Made by a program: the position numbers and the translations under genes. A stretch of 64,000 nt of DNA from JARRJS01 sp037388885. Its GTDB lineage: Bacteria; Gemmatimonadota; Gemmatimonadetes; Longimicrobiales; RSA9. The stretch covers positions 26,119 through 90,118 of the forward strand of contig JARRJS010000007.1 of assembly GCA_037388885.1 (NCBI GenBank), written 5' to 3'. This document shows positions 44,461 through 52,487 of this stretch, piece after piece (position 1 is the stretch's first letter; each line of letters opens with the position of its first letter). The notes under the pieces are model-generated. The model was not told the DNA's origin. It saw only the letters and a program-made list of their open reading frames with translations, and did no database searches.

Positions 44461-46128
44461 TCAGTCGATCATGGGCAGATTCAATCCGTGCTTGTGGGCT
44501 GTTTCCACCGCTTCTTCGTAGCCCGCGTCGGCGTGCCGCGCCACGCCGATGCCCGGGTCGTTGGTGAGCACTCGCTCCAGGCGCTCCGCCATCTCGGGCG
44601 TGCCGTCGGCCACGATGACCTGCCCGGCGTGCAAAGCAAGGCCGATACCCACGCCACCGCCGTGGTGAAAGCTGACCCAACTGGCCCCGCTGGCCGTGTT
44701 CAACAACGCATTCAGCACGGGCCAGTCGGCCACGGCGTCGGTGCCGTCCTTCATCCCTTCCGTTTCGCGATACGGAGACGCGACGGAACCGGTGTCCAGG
44801 TGGTCGCGGCCGATGACGATGGGCGCGCTGATCTCACCCTTCGCCACCAGGTCGTTCAAGGCGAGGCCGAACTTCGCCCGATCGCCCTGGCCCAGCCAGC
44901 AGATGCGCGAGGGCAGGCCCTGGAACTTGACCTGCTCGCGCGCCTTGCGGATCCAGCGTGCCAGATGCTCGTCTTCGGGGAACAGATCCAGCACGAGCTC
45001 GTCGGTCCGGTAGATGTCCTCGGGATCGCCGGACAGCGCGGCCCACCGGAACGGTCCCTTGCCCTGACAGAAAAGGGGCCGGATGTAGGCCGGCACGAAG
45101 CCCGGGTACGCGAACGCATCATCGTAGCCGGCGTCTTTGGCCTGGCCGCGCAGATTGTTGCCGTAGTCGAATGTGACCGCGCCCTCGCGCATGAGGCCGA
45201 CCATCGCCTCGCAGTGGCGCGCCATGGAGATCTTCGAGCGCCGGATGTATTCGTCCGGGTCCCGCTCACGCAGGCGCTCCGCTTCGTCGAGTGACAGGCC
45301 CGCCGGGACGTAGCCGTTCAGCTCGTCGTGTGCCGATGTCTGGTCCGTGAGCACGTCGGGCACGACGCCTCGCCGCAGGATCTCGGGGACGACGTCCGCG
45401 CAGTTGCCCACCAGTCCCACCGACAGTGCTTCGCCGCGCTCCGCCGCGCCCGTCACGAGCTCCAGCGCTTCGTCCAGGTCGTCCGTCATCCGGTCGCAGT
45501 AGCCGGTGTCAAGGCGCCTCTGGATCCGTTTCGGGTCCACCTCCACGATGAGTGCCGCACCGTCGTTCATCGTCACCGACAGTGGCTGTGCGCCGCCCAT
45601 GCCGCCCATGCCGCCCGACAGCATCCAGCGCCCCTTCAGGGTGCCGCCGAAATGCTCCCGGGCCACCGCACCCAGCGTCTCGTACGTGCCCTGGAGGATG
45701 CCCTGCGTGCCGATGTAGATCCACGAGCCCGCGGTCATCTGGCCGAACATGATCAGGCCCTTGCGCTCCAGCTCGCGGAAGTGCTCCCAGGTCGCCCAGC
45801 GACCCACCAGATTGGCGTTGGCAATGAGAACGCGCGGCGCGTACGCGTGGGTCCGGAACACACCGACCGGTTTGCCGGACTGGATGAGCAGCGTCTCGTC
45901 GTTTTCCAGCTCGCGCAGAGTGCGCACGATGGCATCGAACGCTGCCCAGCTCCGGGCCGCTCGGCCCGTGCCTCCATACACCACGAGCTCGTCCGGGCGC
46001 TCCGCCACGTCCGGGTCCAGGTTGTTCATGAGCATGCGCAGGGCCGCTTCCTGTTGCCAGCCTTTGCAGCTGATCTCCGTGCCGTGCGGCGCGCGAACCG
46101 TCCGCGCCGCACTCTCCGTCGTAGCCAT
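44461..46128 (-). CDS. hutU: Urocanate hydratase
   Basis: 555 aa, the usual length. The enzyme adds water to urocanate to give imidazolonepropionate in histidine degradation, using NAD as an electrophile. Conserved landmarks are VVYGGTGRAARSWAAFDAIV, YIGTQGILQGTYET, MLSGGMGGMGGAQPLSVTMN (NAD binding), DQTSAHDELNGYVPAG, the active-site region PLFCQGKGPFRWAALSGD and the late ASGASWVSFHHGGGVGIG. A GGAGA precedes the ATG. The other hut genes (hutH, hutI, hutG) are not in the window, so it is either isolated or separated from them. Confidence 0.96.
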   Translation of the reverse strand: MATTESAARTVRAPHGTEISCKGWQQEAALRMLMNNLDPDVAERPDELVVYGGTGRAARSWAAFDAIVRTLRELENDETLLIQSGKPVGVFRTHAYAPRVLIANANLVGRWATWEHFRELERKGLIMFGQMTAGSWIYIGTQGILQGTYETLGAVAREHFGGTLKGRWMLSGGMGGMGGAQPLSVTMNDGAALIVEVDPKRIQRRLDTGYCDRMTDDLDEALELVTGAAERGEALSVGLVGNCADVVPEILRRGVVPDVLTDQTSAHDELNGYVPAGLSLDEAERLRERDPDEYIRRSKISMARHCEAMVGLMREGAVTFDYGNNLRGQAKDAGYDDAFAYPGFVPAYIRPLFCQGKGPFRWAALSGDPEDIYRTDELVLDLFPEDEHLARWIRKAREQVKFQGLPSRICWLGQGDRAKFGLALNDLVAKGEISAPIVIGRDHLDTGSVASPYRETEGMKDGTDAVADWPVLNALLNTASGASWVSFHHGGGVGIGLALHAGQVIVADGTPEMAERLERVLTNDPGIGVARHADAGYEEAVETAHKHGLNLPMID

Positions 46129-46290
46129 GGGATTCTCCAGGGACAGGATCGTTCCGTACCGTCAGGATGGGTCGGCGGACGCCGTTTCTCAAGCCTTGGC
46201 GTTCTTGACGGCCCTGCATGCCACGCGTCACTTTGCATCACCGGCGGCGGCGCTCCCCCGCCGCACCGGACCCCTTTCCGGAGGAGCATC

Positions 46291-46722
46291 ATGCGTCGTT
46301 CCTTCCTTGCCCTGACTGCCCTGGCCCTTGCCGCCGCCGTCGCGCGTCCGGCCGCCGCCCAGCAGGCGACGCCTGATACGGCCGGCATCACCGTTTCCCA
46401 GGCCGTCGCCGCCACCGGCGTCGAGAACCGGCAGCCCACCGGCGTTGCGGAACAGTTCCCAGCGGACGTCGGCACGGTCTACTGCTACATGGTCGCGGAA
46501 GGCGACTTCCCCGAAACCCAGCTCGTCCAGGTCTGGATGCACGGCGATCAGGAAATGGCCAAGGTGCCGTTGACCGTGAAGGGACCCCGCTGGAGGACGT
46601 GGAGCAGCAAGAAGATCATGCCCGACTGGACCGGTGACTGGACCGTGCGCATCGAGGACGCCAGCGGCAACGTGTTGAAGTCGGTCAGTTTCACCATCGG
46701 CAGCGCCGGAGGCCCGAGTTAA
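46291..46722 (+). CDS. Secreted DUF2914-domain protein
   Basis: 143 aa from the ATG at 46291 (GGAGGA upstream). A signal peptide (SFLALTALALAAAVARPAAA) is followed from about residue 55 by a DUF2914 domain: FPADVGTVYCYMVAEGDFPE, VWMHGDQEMAKVPL, SSKKIMPDWTGDWTVRIED and GNVLKSVSFTI. DUF2914 is an immunoglobulin-like beta domain often found attached to other modules; here it stands alone in the periplasm. Role unknown. Confidence 0.8.
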   Translation: MRRSFLALTALALAAAVARPAAAQQATPDTAGITVSQAVAATGVENRQPTGVAEQFPADVGTVYCYMVAEGDFPETQLVQVWMHGDQEMAKVPLTVKGPRWRTWSSKKIMPDWTGDWTVRIEDASGNVLKSVSFTIGSAGGPS

Positions 46723-47160
46723 CCGACACTGCCGGAAAGGCAGGCCGCCTTCGGCGGCAGGACGCGGCTTTGAGCCGCTAGAATACCCGCCGTCGGCAGG
46801 TAAGGATGCTCGCTTCGCTCGCTAGGATGCGCCTGCGGCGCTAGGCAGCGCGCATGTTGGTGTGGGACCGAACCTGGCCGGCGAAGCGGGCGTCCTAGGG
46901 CCCGCCGGGCCCGTGCTACGAACGAAGTGAGGGTCCTCGCGGCCGCAGGACGCGTCCTGGCGACGGAAGCGCCCTGCCTTTGTGGCGCGTTCCCCAGGGT
47001 AACGCCGGTACGCGTCACGTGAATTTTCGCTTCCACGGGCCCGTTTTCGCTGCAGCCATGCGAAGAAACGATGGTTCGGCAAGAGGTGGCGCGCATAATG
47101 CTAAAAAAGGGGGCGGACAAGGACGGTCTGCCTGACCGTCGCACTCAACGAGGGGGATTG
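46723..47160. other. 438-bp gene-free region before lon
   Basis: It contains the hairpin array 46744-46846 and, further on, GGGCCCGCCGGGCCC (about 46899-46913) and AGGACGCGTCCT (about 46947-46958), both palindromic. No supported ORF. The last 15 bases hold the lon ribosome-binding site (GAGGGGG). A heat-shock (CIRCE-like or sigma32-like) element was not recognised. Confidence 0.5.
46744..46846. repeat. Tandem array of short hairpins, period about 21 bp
   Basis: Five units begin at about 46744, 46764, 46786, 46808 and 46829. Units 1, 2 and 5 are perfect 5-6 bp stems with 3-nt loops (GCCGCC-TTC-GGCGGC, GCGGCT-TTG-AGCCGC, GCGCC-TGC-GGCGC), unit 3 is imperfect and unit 4 is a GCTCGC direct repeat. 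They are joined by related spacers (AGGAC, TAGAATA, TAAGGAT, TAGGAT, TAGGCA). Confidence 0.55.
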
Positions 47161-49533
47161 ATGGGTGACCGACTGAGATTACCCGTGCTGCCACTCCGGG
47201 AGACCGTGGTATTCCCCGGTGTGGCCGTTCCGATCAGCGCGGGGCGGCCGGGCACGGTGGAAGCGATACAGCAGGCCATGGATGGTGACCGCCGGATGTT
47301 CGCGGTCTGCCAGCGGGAGAACGTGGACGAGCCTACGCCGGAGGTGCTGTACCGGGTGGGCGTGATCGTGCGCATCGTGCAGGCGCAGCGCGTTCGCGGC
47401 GGGCTTCAGCTGTTGATCCAGGGCGAGGGCCGGGCGCAGGCGCTGGACTTCGAGGACACTGGCGAGCAGATGCTGGCGGCCGTGGCGGGCCCCCTGGACG
47501 ACGAGTCGCCCGTCGCGCCGAATGACGCGGCATTCGAGGCACTGGACGAAGCGCTTCGGGAGCGGGCCGTCGAGCTGGGCCGCAAACGCGGCATTCCTGA
47601 GGAAGCGCTGAACCAGCTGGTGGAAGGCGTGGAAGACGGCGGCCGTTTCGCGGACATGGTTGCGTTCTACCTGGAGCTGTCGGCGGCGGAGAAGCAGGAG
47701 CTGCTGGAGCAGCTATCGGTGGAGACGCGCATGCGTCGTGTGCTGGTTGCGGTGGAGCGCGACCTGCTGCGCATGGAAGCGCAGATGGAGATCCAGCAGA
47801 AGGTGCAGGAGGAGCTGGGCGAGAAGCAGGAGTACCAGGTTATCCGGACCTACCTGGAGTGGGTCACGGAACTGCCGTGGAACGAGCGCACCGACGACAA
47901 GATTGTGCTGGACGACGCCGAGCAGATCCTGGAGGAGGACCACTACGGGCTGGAGGACGTGAAGGACCGCGTGCTGGAGTTCCTGGCCGTGCGCAAGCTG
48001 CAGATGGAGCGCGCGGAGCAGGAGGCGCGCGAGGAGGCCGAAGCCGAGGCCGCCCTGGCCGATTTCGAGGTGCCGGACGACTTGCGTCCGAAGGAAGAGG
48101 CCGAGGCCGAGAAGCAGGATGAGGCGCACGACGGCGCGGCGGGGCGTGCGAAGGCGCGCGCGGTGGGGCACGGTCCGATCCTGCTCTTCGTGGGTCCGCC
48201 GGGCGTGGGTAAGACTTCCATCGCGAAGTCCATCGCCCGGGCGCTGGGTCGCAAGTACGTGCGCATCGCGCTGGGCGGTGCGCGGGACGAGGCAGACATC
48301 CGCGGCCACCGGCGCACCTACGTGGGTGCCATGCCGGGTCGCATCCTCCAGGGCCTGCGCCAGGCGGGCACGAAGAACCCGGTCTTCCTGCTGGACGAGG
48401 TAGACAAGCTGGGCGTGAGCCTGCAGGGCGATCCGTCGGCGGCGCTGCTGGAGGTGCTGGATCCGGCCCAGAACTTCCAGTTCACCGACCATTACCTTGG
48501 CGTACCGTTCGACCTGTCGGAGGTGCTGTTCATCGCGACGGCGAACTGGCGGGACCGCATCCCGCCGCCCCTGTACGACCGCATGGAGATGGTCGAGTTC
48601 ACGGGCTACACGGAACAGGAGAAGCTGGAGATCGCGAAGCGATATCTGTTTCCGCGCCAGCGCAGCGAGAGCGGGTTGGGCGAGGAGCAGCTCGAGGTGG
48701 AAGACGACACGATCAGCAAGATCATCTCGGAGTACACGCGGGAAGCGGGTGTGCGGCAGCTCGAGCGCGAGCTGGGCAAGCTTGCGCGCAAGGCCGCGCG
48801 ACGCATTGCGACGGCCGAGCTGGAAACCGTCGTCATGCGCGCCGAGGACGTGCAGTCACTTCTCGGGCGAGCCCGGGTGCACCCGGAGCAGGCGGCGCCC
48901 GCGGACACGGTGGGCGTGGCAACGGGCATGTACTACACGCCCATGGGCGGCGACATCATGTTCGTCGAGGCGAGCGTGTCCCGCGGCAAGGACCGTCTCA
49001 TCCTGACCGGCCAGCTAGGCGACGTCATGAAGGAGTCCGCGCGCGCGGCGTTGACCTATGCCAAGACGCACTACGACCGGCTCGGCATCGAGGAGGCCAA
49101 TCTCGAGGATCTGGAGCTGCACATCCACGTGCCCGCCGGCGCCGTGCCCAAGGACGGCCCTTCGGCGGGTGTGGCGATGGCGACCGCCGTGGTGTCGGCG
49201 CTTTCGGGCCGGCCCGCGCGCCACGACGTGGCCATGACGGGCGAGATCACGCTCACCGGGCGCGTGCTCCCCATCGGCGGCGTGAAGGAGAAGGTGCTGG
49301 GGGCCTGGCGTGCGGGGATCCGGGAGATCGTCATGCCCAAGGACAACGAGCCGGATCTGGACGACCTGCCGGTGGAAGTGCGGGATGGCCTGACGGTCCA
49401 CCTGGCTTCCGAGCTGGATGAGGTGCTGGCGTTCGCCCTGCGCGGTGCGAAGCTGGAGGACGGCGGGCTGGTCTTCAGTCAAGGGAGCCTGCCCGCGCAC
49501 CAGGGCGGTTACCATGAAGGGCCGATGATGTAG
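47161..49533 (+). CDS. lon: ATP-dependent Lon protease
   Basis: 790 aa from the ATG at 47161 (GAGGGGG upstream); an earlier in-frame start at 47071 would add 30 non-homologous residues. Domains: LON substrate-binding domain from LPVLPLRETVVFPGVAVPI, helical region to about 280, AAA+ module with Walker A GPPGVGKTS (345-353), Walker B FLLDEVDKL and sensor 1 FIATANWRDRIP, and protease domain with the Ser668-Lys711 dyad in PKDGPSAG and GGVKEK. An extra acidic, Ala/Glu-rich stretch of about 56 residues (281-336) lies between VRKL and GPILLF, where E. coli Lon has only a short link. It degrades misfolded and regulatory proteins. Confidence 0.95.
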   Translation: MGDRLRLPVLPLRETVVFPGVAVPISAGRPGTVEAIQQAMDGDRRMFAVCQRENVDEPTPEVLYRVGVIVRIVQAQRVRGGLQLLIQGEGRAQALDFEDTGEQMLAAVAGPLDDESPVAPNDAAFEALDEALRERAVELGRKRGIPEEALNQLVEGVEDGGRFADMVAFYLELSAAEKQELLEQLSVETRMRRVLVAVERDLLRMEAQMEIQQKVQEELGEKQEYQVIRTYLEWVTELPWNERTDDKIVLDDAEQILEEDHYGLEDVKDRVLEFLAVRKLQMERAEQEAREEAEAEAALADFEVPDDLRPKEEAEAEKQDEAHDGAAGRAKARAVGHGPILLFVGPPGVGKTSIAKSIARALGRKYVRIALGGARDEADIRGHRRTYVGAMPGRILQGLRQAGTKNPVFLLDEVDKLGVSLQGDPSAALLEVLDPAQNFQFTDHYLGVPFDLSEVLFIATANWRDRIPPPLYDRMEMVEFTGYTEQEKLEIAKRYLFPRQRSESGLGEEQLEVEDDTISKIISEYTREAGVRQLERELGKLARKAARRIATAELETVVMRAEDVQSLLGRARVHPEQAAPADTVGVATGMYYTPMGGDIMFVEASVSRGKDRLILTGQLGDVMKESARAALTYAKTHYDRLGIEEANLEDLELHIHVPAGAVPKDGPSAGVAMATAVVSALSGRPARHDVAMTGEITLTGRVLPIGGVKEKVLGAWRAGIREIVMPKDNEPDLDDLPVEVRDGLTVHLASELDEVLAFALRGAKLEDGGLVFSQGSLPAHQGGYHEGPMM

Positions 49534-49558
49534 ACCTGCACGCGCTCAGGCATTAGTC

Positions 49559-49594
49559 GGGCGCGCGGCCGGCTTCCATGCCGGCCGCGCGCCC
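49559..49594 (+). terminator. Strong hairpin terminator after lon
   Basis: GGGCGCGCGGCCGGC and GCCGGCCGCGCGCCC form a perfect 15-bp stem with a 6-nt loop (TTCCAT), 26 bp past the lon stop. It is followed by TTCGCA, so the U tract is poor, but the stem is the strongest in the window. Confidence 0.65.
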
Positions 49595-49748
49595 TTCGCA
49601 TCCGGTGCCCTACGACACGGAGGTCGCTTTGCGCTTGGCACTCCTCGGCGTAACGCGCCGCCCTCCGACCGGGCAACCTCTTCCGCACGACCGCGCATCG
49701 AACAACGCGGTTGGACAATGCGGCCATTCATCTAGGAGACGTTGCACC

Positions 49749-51026
49749 ATGAAGATGCACACTGCCTTTGCAGGAAGCGTCTTGCTGCTGGCTCTGGGGT
49801 GCCACGGTGGTGCGCACGGTTCAGCCGTGGGCGCGACCACGGACACCTTCCGAGGTGCGCAACGGCTGCACTATCCGGCAGCGAGGGCGCCGGCGCTGGA
49901 CTGGAGCGTGGACAGCATCGGGTCCATCGGCAACGCGTTCGGCGATGAGCAGTACCAGTTCGGCAACATCACACCGGTCGGTCTGGCCGGCGACAGCGCC
50001 GGCGACCTGTACGTCCTGGACACGCAGGCGAAGCACGTACAGAAGTACGGGCCCGATGGCCGGTACCTCGCCAGCTTCGGCCGCCAGGGTGGAGGGCCGG
50101 GGGAGCTGGAGCAGCCCATCTCCCTCGCCCTCGGACCGGGGGACTCGCTCTGGATCGCCGACTTTTCCAACAACCGTTTCACCATCCTGCCTCAGGACGG
50201 CGGGGACGCCCGCAGCATCCGGTTCCCTGAGAACACGTTCCCCATGTCGGGTCTCGTCGTGGTCGACGACTTCTACGTGGTTGCTGACCGGGTCCTGAGC
50301 TTCAATCCGGCCGCGCAGGCCCGCCCCGACAGTGACGGCGGGATCCCCGTGGTGGCATACGGCTTCGACGGCACCCCGCTGGACTCATTGTGGACGGCGC
50401 CATCACCGAAAATGGACCGGGTCGAGCTCCAGTCGGCGGGTCGCGTCATGGTGATGCTGTCGGGGCGAGCGTTCTCGCCCCAGCTTCGTTTTGCGGCCTT
50501 TTCCGACGGCACGTTGGCGCTTTCGGACACGGCCGAGTACCTGGTGGCACTGTTGGGACGGGATGGCACCGTGCGACGGTGGATCCAGCGGGACCCGCCC
50601 CCACGGGCCACCACCGACGCGGACCGCCAGGCGGAACGTGAGCGGGTGCGCGCGGCCGACCAGTCCGGGGGAGCACGCATCCGCGTGGGGGGTGGTGGCG
50701 GAGCCAGTGAGGATCAGGGCAGCTCCAACCCGTTGCTCGAGCAGCGCCTGGCAAAGATGACGTTCGAGGACGTCATCCCGCGCATCGCCAACCTCGCCAT
50801 CGACCCCATGGACCGCCTGTGGATCGGCGTGTCCGAAGACACGCCCGGCGAGGCGGACCGGATCGACGTGTACGACCACGACGGGCACCTTCTGGGTGAG
50901 CTGCGCGGCGTGCCGTTCCCGGACGTGTTCCTGGGCCGTGACCGCATGGGCGTTCTGACCCGGGACGAGATGGACGTGCCGCACATCGTGCTATACCGGA
51001 TCACGACACGTCCAACCGCGTCCTGA
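49749..51026 (+). CDS. 6-bladed beta-propeller (NHL-type) lipoprotein
   Basis: 425 aa from the ATG at 49749 (AGGAG upstream). The start MKMHTAFAGSVLLLALGCHG has a lipobox (LALGC). The mature part shows NHL/6-bladed propeller strands: PVGLAGDSAGDLYVLDTQAK, VQKYGPDGRYLASFGRQGGG, PISLALGPGDSLWIADFSNN and a final LAIDPMDRLWIGVSED. A disordered Gly/Arg-rich loop interrupts it at about residues 300-325. Proteins of this kind are numerous in Gemmatimonadota; ligand and role are unknown. Confidence 0.75.
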   Translation: MKMHTAFAGSVLLLALGCHGGAHGSAVGATTDTFRGAQRLHYPAARAPALDWSVDSIGSIGNAFGDEQYQFGNITPVGLAGDSAGDLYVLDTQAKHVQKYGPDGRYLASFGRQGGGPGELEQPISLALGPGDSLWIADFSNNRFTILPQDGGDARSIRFPENTFPMSGLVVVDDFYVVADRVLSFNPAAQARPDSDGGIPVVAYGFDGTPLDSLWTAPSPKMDRVELQSAGRVMVMLSGRAFSPQLRFAAFSDGTLALSDTAEYLVALLGRDGTVRRWIQRDPPPRATTDADRQAERERVRAADQSGGARIRVGGGGGASEDQGSSNPLLEQRLAKMTFEDVIPRIANLAIDPMDRLWIGVSEDTPGEADRIDVYDHDGHLLGELRGVPFPDVFLGRDRMGVLTRDEMDVPHIVLYRITTRPTAS

Positions 51027-51031
51027 GGCTG

Positions 51032-52198
51032 CTAGCCGTTCGCCGCGGCCCACTGCCACGCGTTCCCTTCGTGGACCGCGGCGTACACGGTGTCCCGCAC
51101 CCGGTTCGCTTCGGCGGCCGTCAGCGTGCGCGTCGGGTGTCGAATCACCAGGCGCAGCAACACGTTTTTCTGGCCCGGTCGGAGGCCGATGCGGGACGCC
51201 GCGGCCAGCGGCAGCTCCGGGCCTGCCATTTCCGCCAGCACCTCGACGGACTCCAGCGCATCGACGCCATCACCCATCGCTTCCCGGACCCGATCGCCCA
51301 GCTCCTCCGGTGTACACTCTGCCGCCACGGCAATGGAAAGGTCGCGACGCACCGGCGGCTGGTTGGACACCGGGCGGTACGGTGCGAGATCGAGCATCTG
51401 CCGCATGACCCGTAGATCGTCGCCGCGCAGCAGTCGAATGTCGTCGATCCCCTTCGCCAGCATCAGGACCCGGTCCAGGCCCAGGCCCATGGCGAGGCCG
51501 GACCAGCGCCCCGCGGACAAACCCGCCTCGTCCAGCAGCGCCGGCAGCGCCAGCCCACACTCCCCCACCTCGACCCAGCTGTCGCCGGCCTCCACGTCGA
51601 TCTGCAGGCCTGCCTGCGTGTAAGGGTGTTGCGCCGGCACGACGCGAACCCGGCGCCCGGGCACCAGCGTCCCGGTGACCTGCTCGATCATGGTCCGCAG
51701 GTCATCCGTGCCCAGCGGAGGGCCGCGCCGGATACGCCAGACGTCCACCTGGTGGGGCACGCCCGTGTGCAGCCGGTCAATGGTGTCACGGCGGTAGACC
51801 AGGCCCGGGCAAAGCAGCACGACGTCGCCCGGCGGCTGTGTCTCCCGCGCCAGTTCCCGCAGCGCCGCCGGGATCATGGCAGTGGTGTGCGTGCGCAGCA
51901 GGCGGCCCGGCGCGACGTAGCGCGAATAGCGCGCGTCCCGCGTGATCGCGTCTGGCGCGTAGTGCAGCCGGTCGTAGTTGTCGGCGACGTCCACGACGGG
52001 ATCAGCGCGCCGAAGACGCACCTGCGCTGGTGCGCCCCAGCGCCCTGCGAGCCCACTCAGTCGGTCCAACAACACCTGCATCGCGTGCGGCCCCTGGCGT
52101 GGGTCCGTCAGGTCGCGCAACGTCCGCGCCTGCGCGAGCGCTTCCTTTGATATGATGCGCACGGCCGGGGGCCGCGCGCGTGTGTCGGTGTCGGACAT
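51032..52198 (-). CDS. Single-chain PheS-like class II ligase with C-terminal FDX-ACB domain
   Basis: 388 aa. Residues about 75-275 match the catalytic core of phenylalanyl-tRNA synthetase alpha: RLLRTHTTAMIPAALREL, VYRRDTIDRLHTGVPHQVD, HPYTQAGLQIDV (motif 2-like, F-P-F-T-E-P-S in PheS), EVGECGLALPALLDEAGL and motif 3 GLAMGLGLDRVLML. From about 283 (VRRDLSIAVAAE) comes the ferredoxin-fold anticodon-binding domain normally at the end of PheT. This alpha-core plus FDX-ACB layout is that of mitochondrial PheRS. From memory, bacterial members are listed as a 'PheS-related mystery ligase' group. Its AGGAGA is the target of an upstream anti-SD (see leader). A paralogous ligase rather than the main PheRS is likely. 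Confidence 0.8.
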   Translation of the reverse strand: MSDTDTRARPPAVRIISKEALAQARTLRDLTDPRQGPHAMQVLLDRLSGLAGRWGAPAQVRLRRADPVVDVADNYDRLHYAPDAITRDARYSRYVAPGRLLRTHTTAMIPAALRELARETQPPGDVVLLCPGLVYRRDTIDRLHTGVPHQVDVWRIRRGPPLGTDDLRTMIEQVTGTLVPGRRVRVVPAQHPYTQAGLQIDVEAGDSWVEVGECGLALPALLDEAGLSAGRWSGLAMGLGLDRVLMLAKGIDDIRLLRGDDLRVMRQMLDLAPYRPVSNQPPVRRDLSIAVAAECTPEELGDRVREAMGDGVDALESVEVLAEMAGPELPLAAASRIGLRPGQKNVLLRLVIRHPTRTLTAAEANRVRDTVYAAVHEGNAWQWAAANG

Positions 52199-52203
52199 CG
52201 GAG

Positions 52204-52212
52204 TCTCCTGAG
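52204..52212 (-). promoter_or_regulatory. Shine-Dalgarno of the PheS-like gene, complementary to an upstream anti-SD
   Basis: Minus-strand CTCAGGAGA lies 5 nt before the ATG. It pairs perfectly (9 of 9) with minus-strand TCTCCTGAG at 52312-52320, about 100 nt earlier, so the ribosome-binding site can be sequestered. Confidence 0.5.
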
Positions 52213-52262
52213 GTTGCCGGTCGCATGACGCGGCCGATTGCCTGTCATCGCGAATGCCAATG

Positions 52263-52289
52263 AAAAACCCCCGGGACCGGCCCAGGGGT
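52263..52289 (-). terminator. Intrinsic terminator or attenuator in the leader of the PheS-like gene
   Basis: On the minus strand ACCCCTGGG pairs with CCCGGGGGT (9 pairs, one G-U) around a 5-nt loop, followed by TTTTT. It is the only hairpin in the window with a real U tract. It sits 65 bp before the ATG, so it may be the end of the upstream dehydrogenase transcript or a conditional attenuator. Confidence 0.65.
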
Positions 52290-52399
52290 GTGCATACCGT
52301 CTCGCGACGAGCTCAGGAGAAAGCCGCCGTCATGGACACGCGACCGCCTCCCACCACCTGGACCGGTGCGGGGGACGGCTAAATCGGCGGATGCGCGCT

Positions 52400-52427
52400 A
52401 TCGTACTCATACTCCAAGAGTATGCAA
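52400..52427 (-). promoter_or_regulatory. Promoter with internal palindromic operator
   Basis: Minus-strand TTGCAT and TACGAT are spaced 16 bp and resemble -35 and -10 elements. CATACTC-N3-GAGTATG (52408-52424 on plus) is a perfect 7-bp-arm palindrome lying between and partly over them. This AT-rich stretch stands out from the local GC content. Confidence 0.5.
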
Positions 52428-52487
52428 ACAAGCCGCCGGACTCAAGAGATAAGTGCCACGTCGGATTCGAGGTTGTGGCCGGCTCGC

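Larger units (their letters stand above)
52199..52487 (-). promoter_or_regulatory. 289-bp leader of the PheS-like ligase gene
   Basis: On the minus strand it contains, in order: a promoter-like pair with a palindrome inside (52400-52427), a structured stretch, TCTCCTGAG (anti-SD), an intrinsic terminator with five U (52263-52289), and the SD CTCAGGAGA that is perfectly complementary to the anti-SD. The promoter-to-start distance is about 195 nt. A 53-codon frame overlapping the upstream stop (ATG 52491) was seen, but its composition is not convincing. Confidence 0.55.

Noticed and set aside
46744..46846. CRISPR array
   Set aside because: Period of about 21 bp, hairpins of varying sequence and no constant repeat with unique spacers.
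52290..52400. Possible T-box element in the PheS-like leader
   Set aside because: AGGTGG and GCGGTCGCG pieces are present but the conserved AGGGUGGNACCGCG core is not, and no specifier loop could be assigned.
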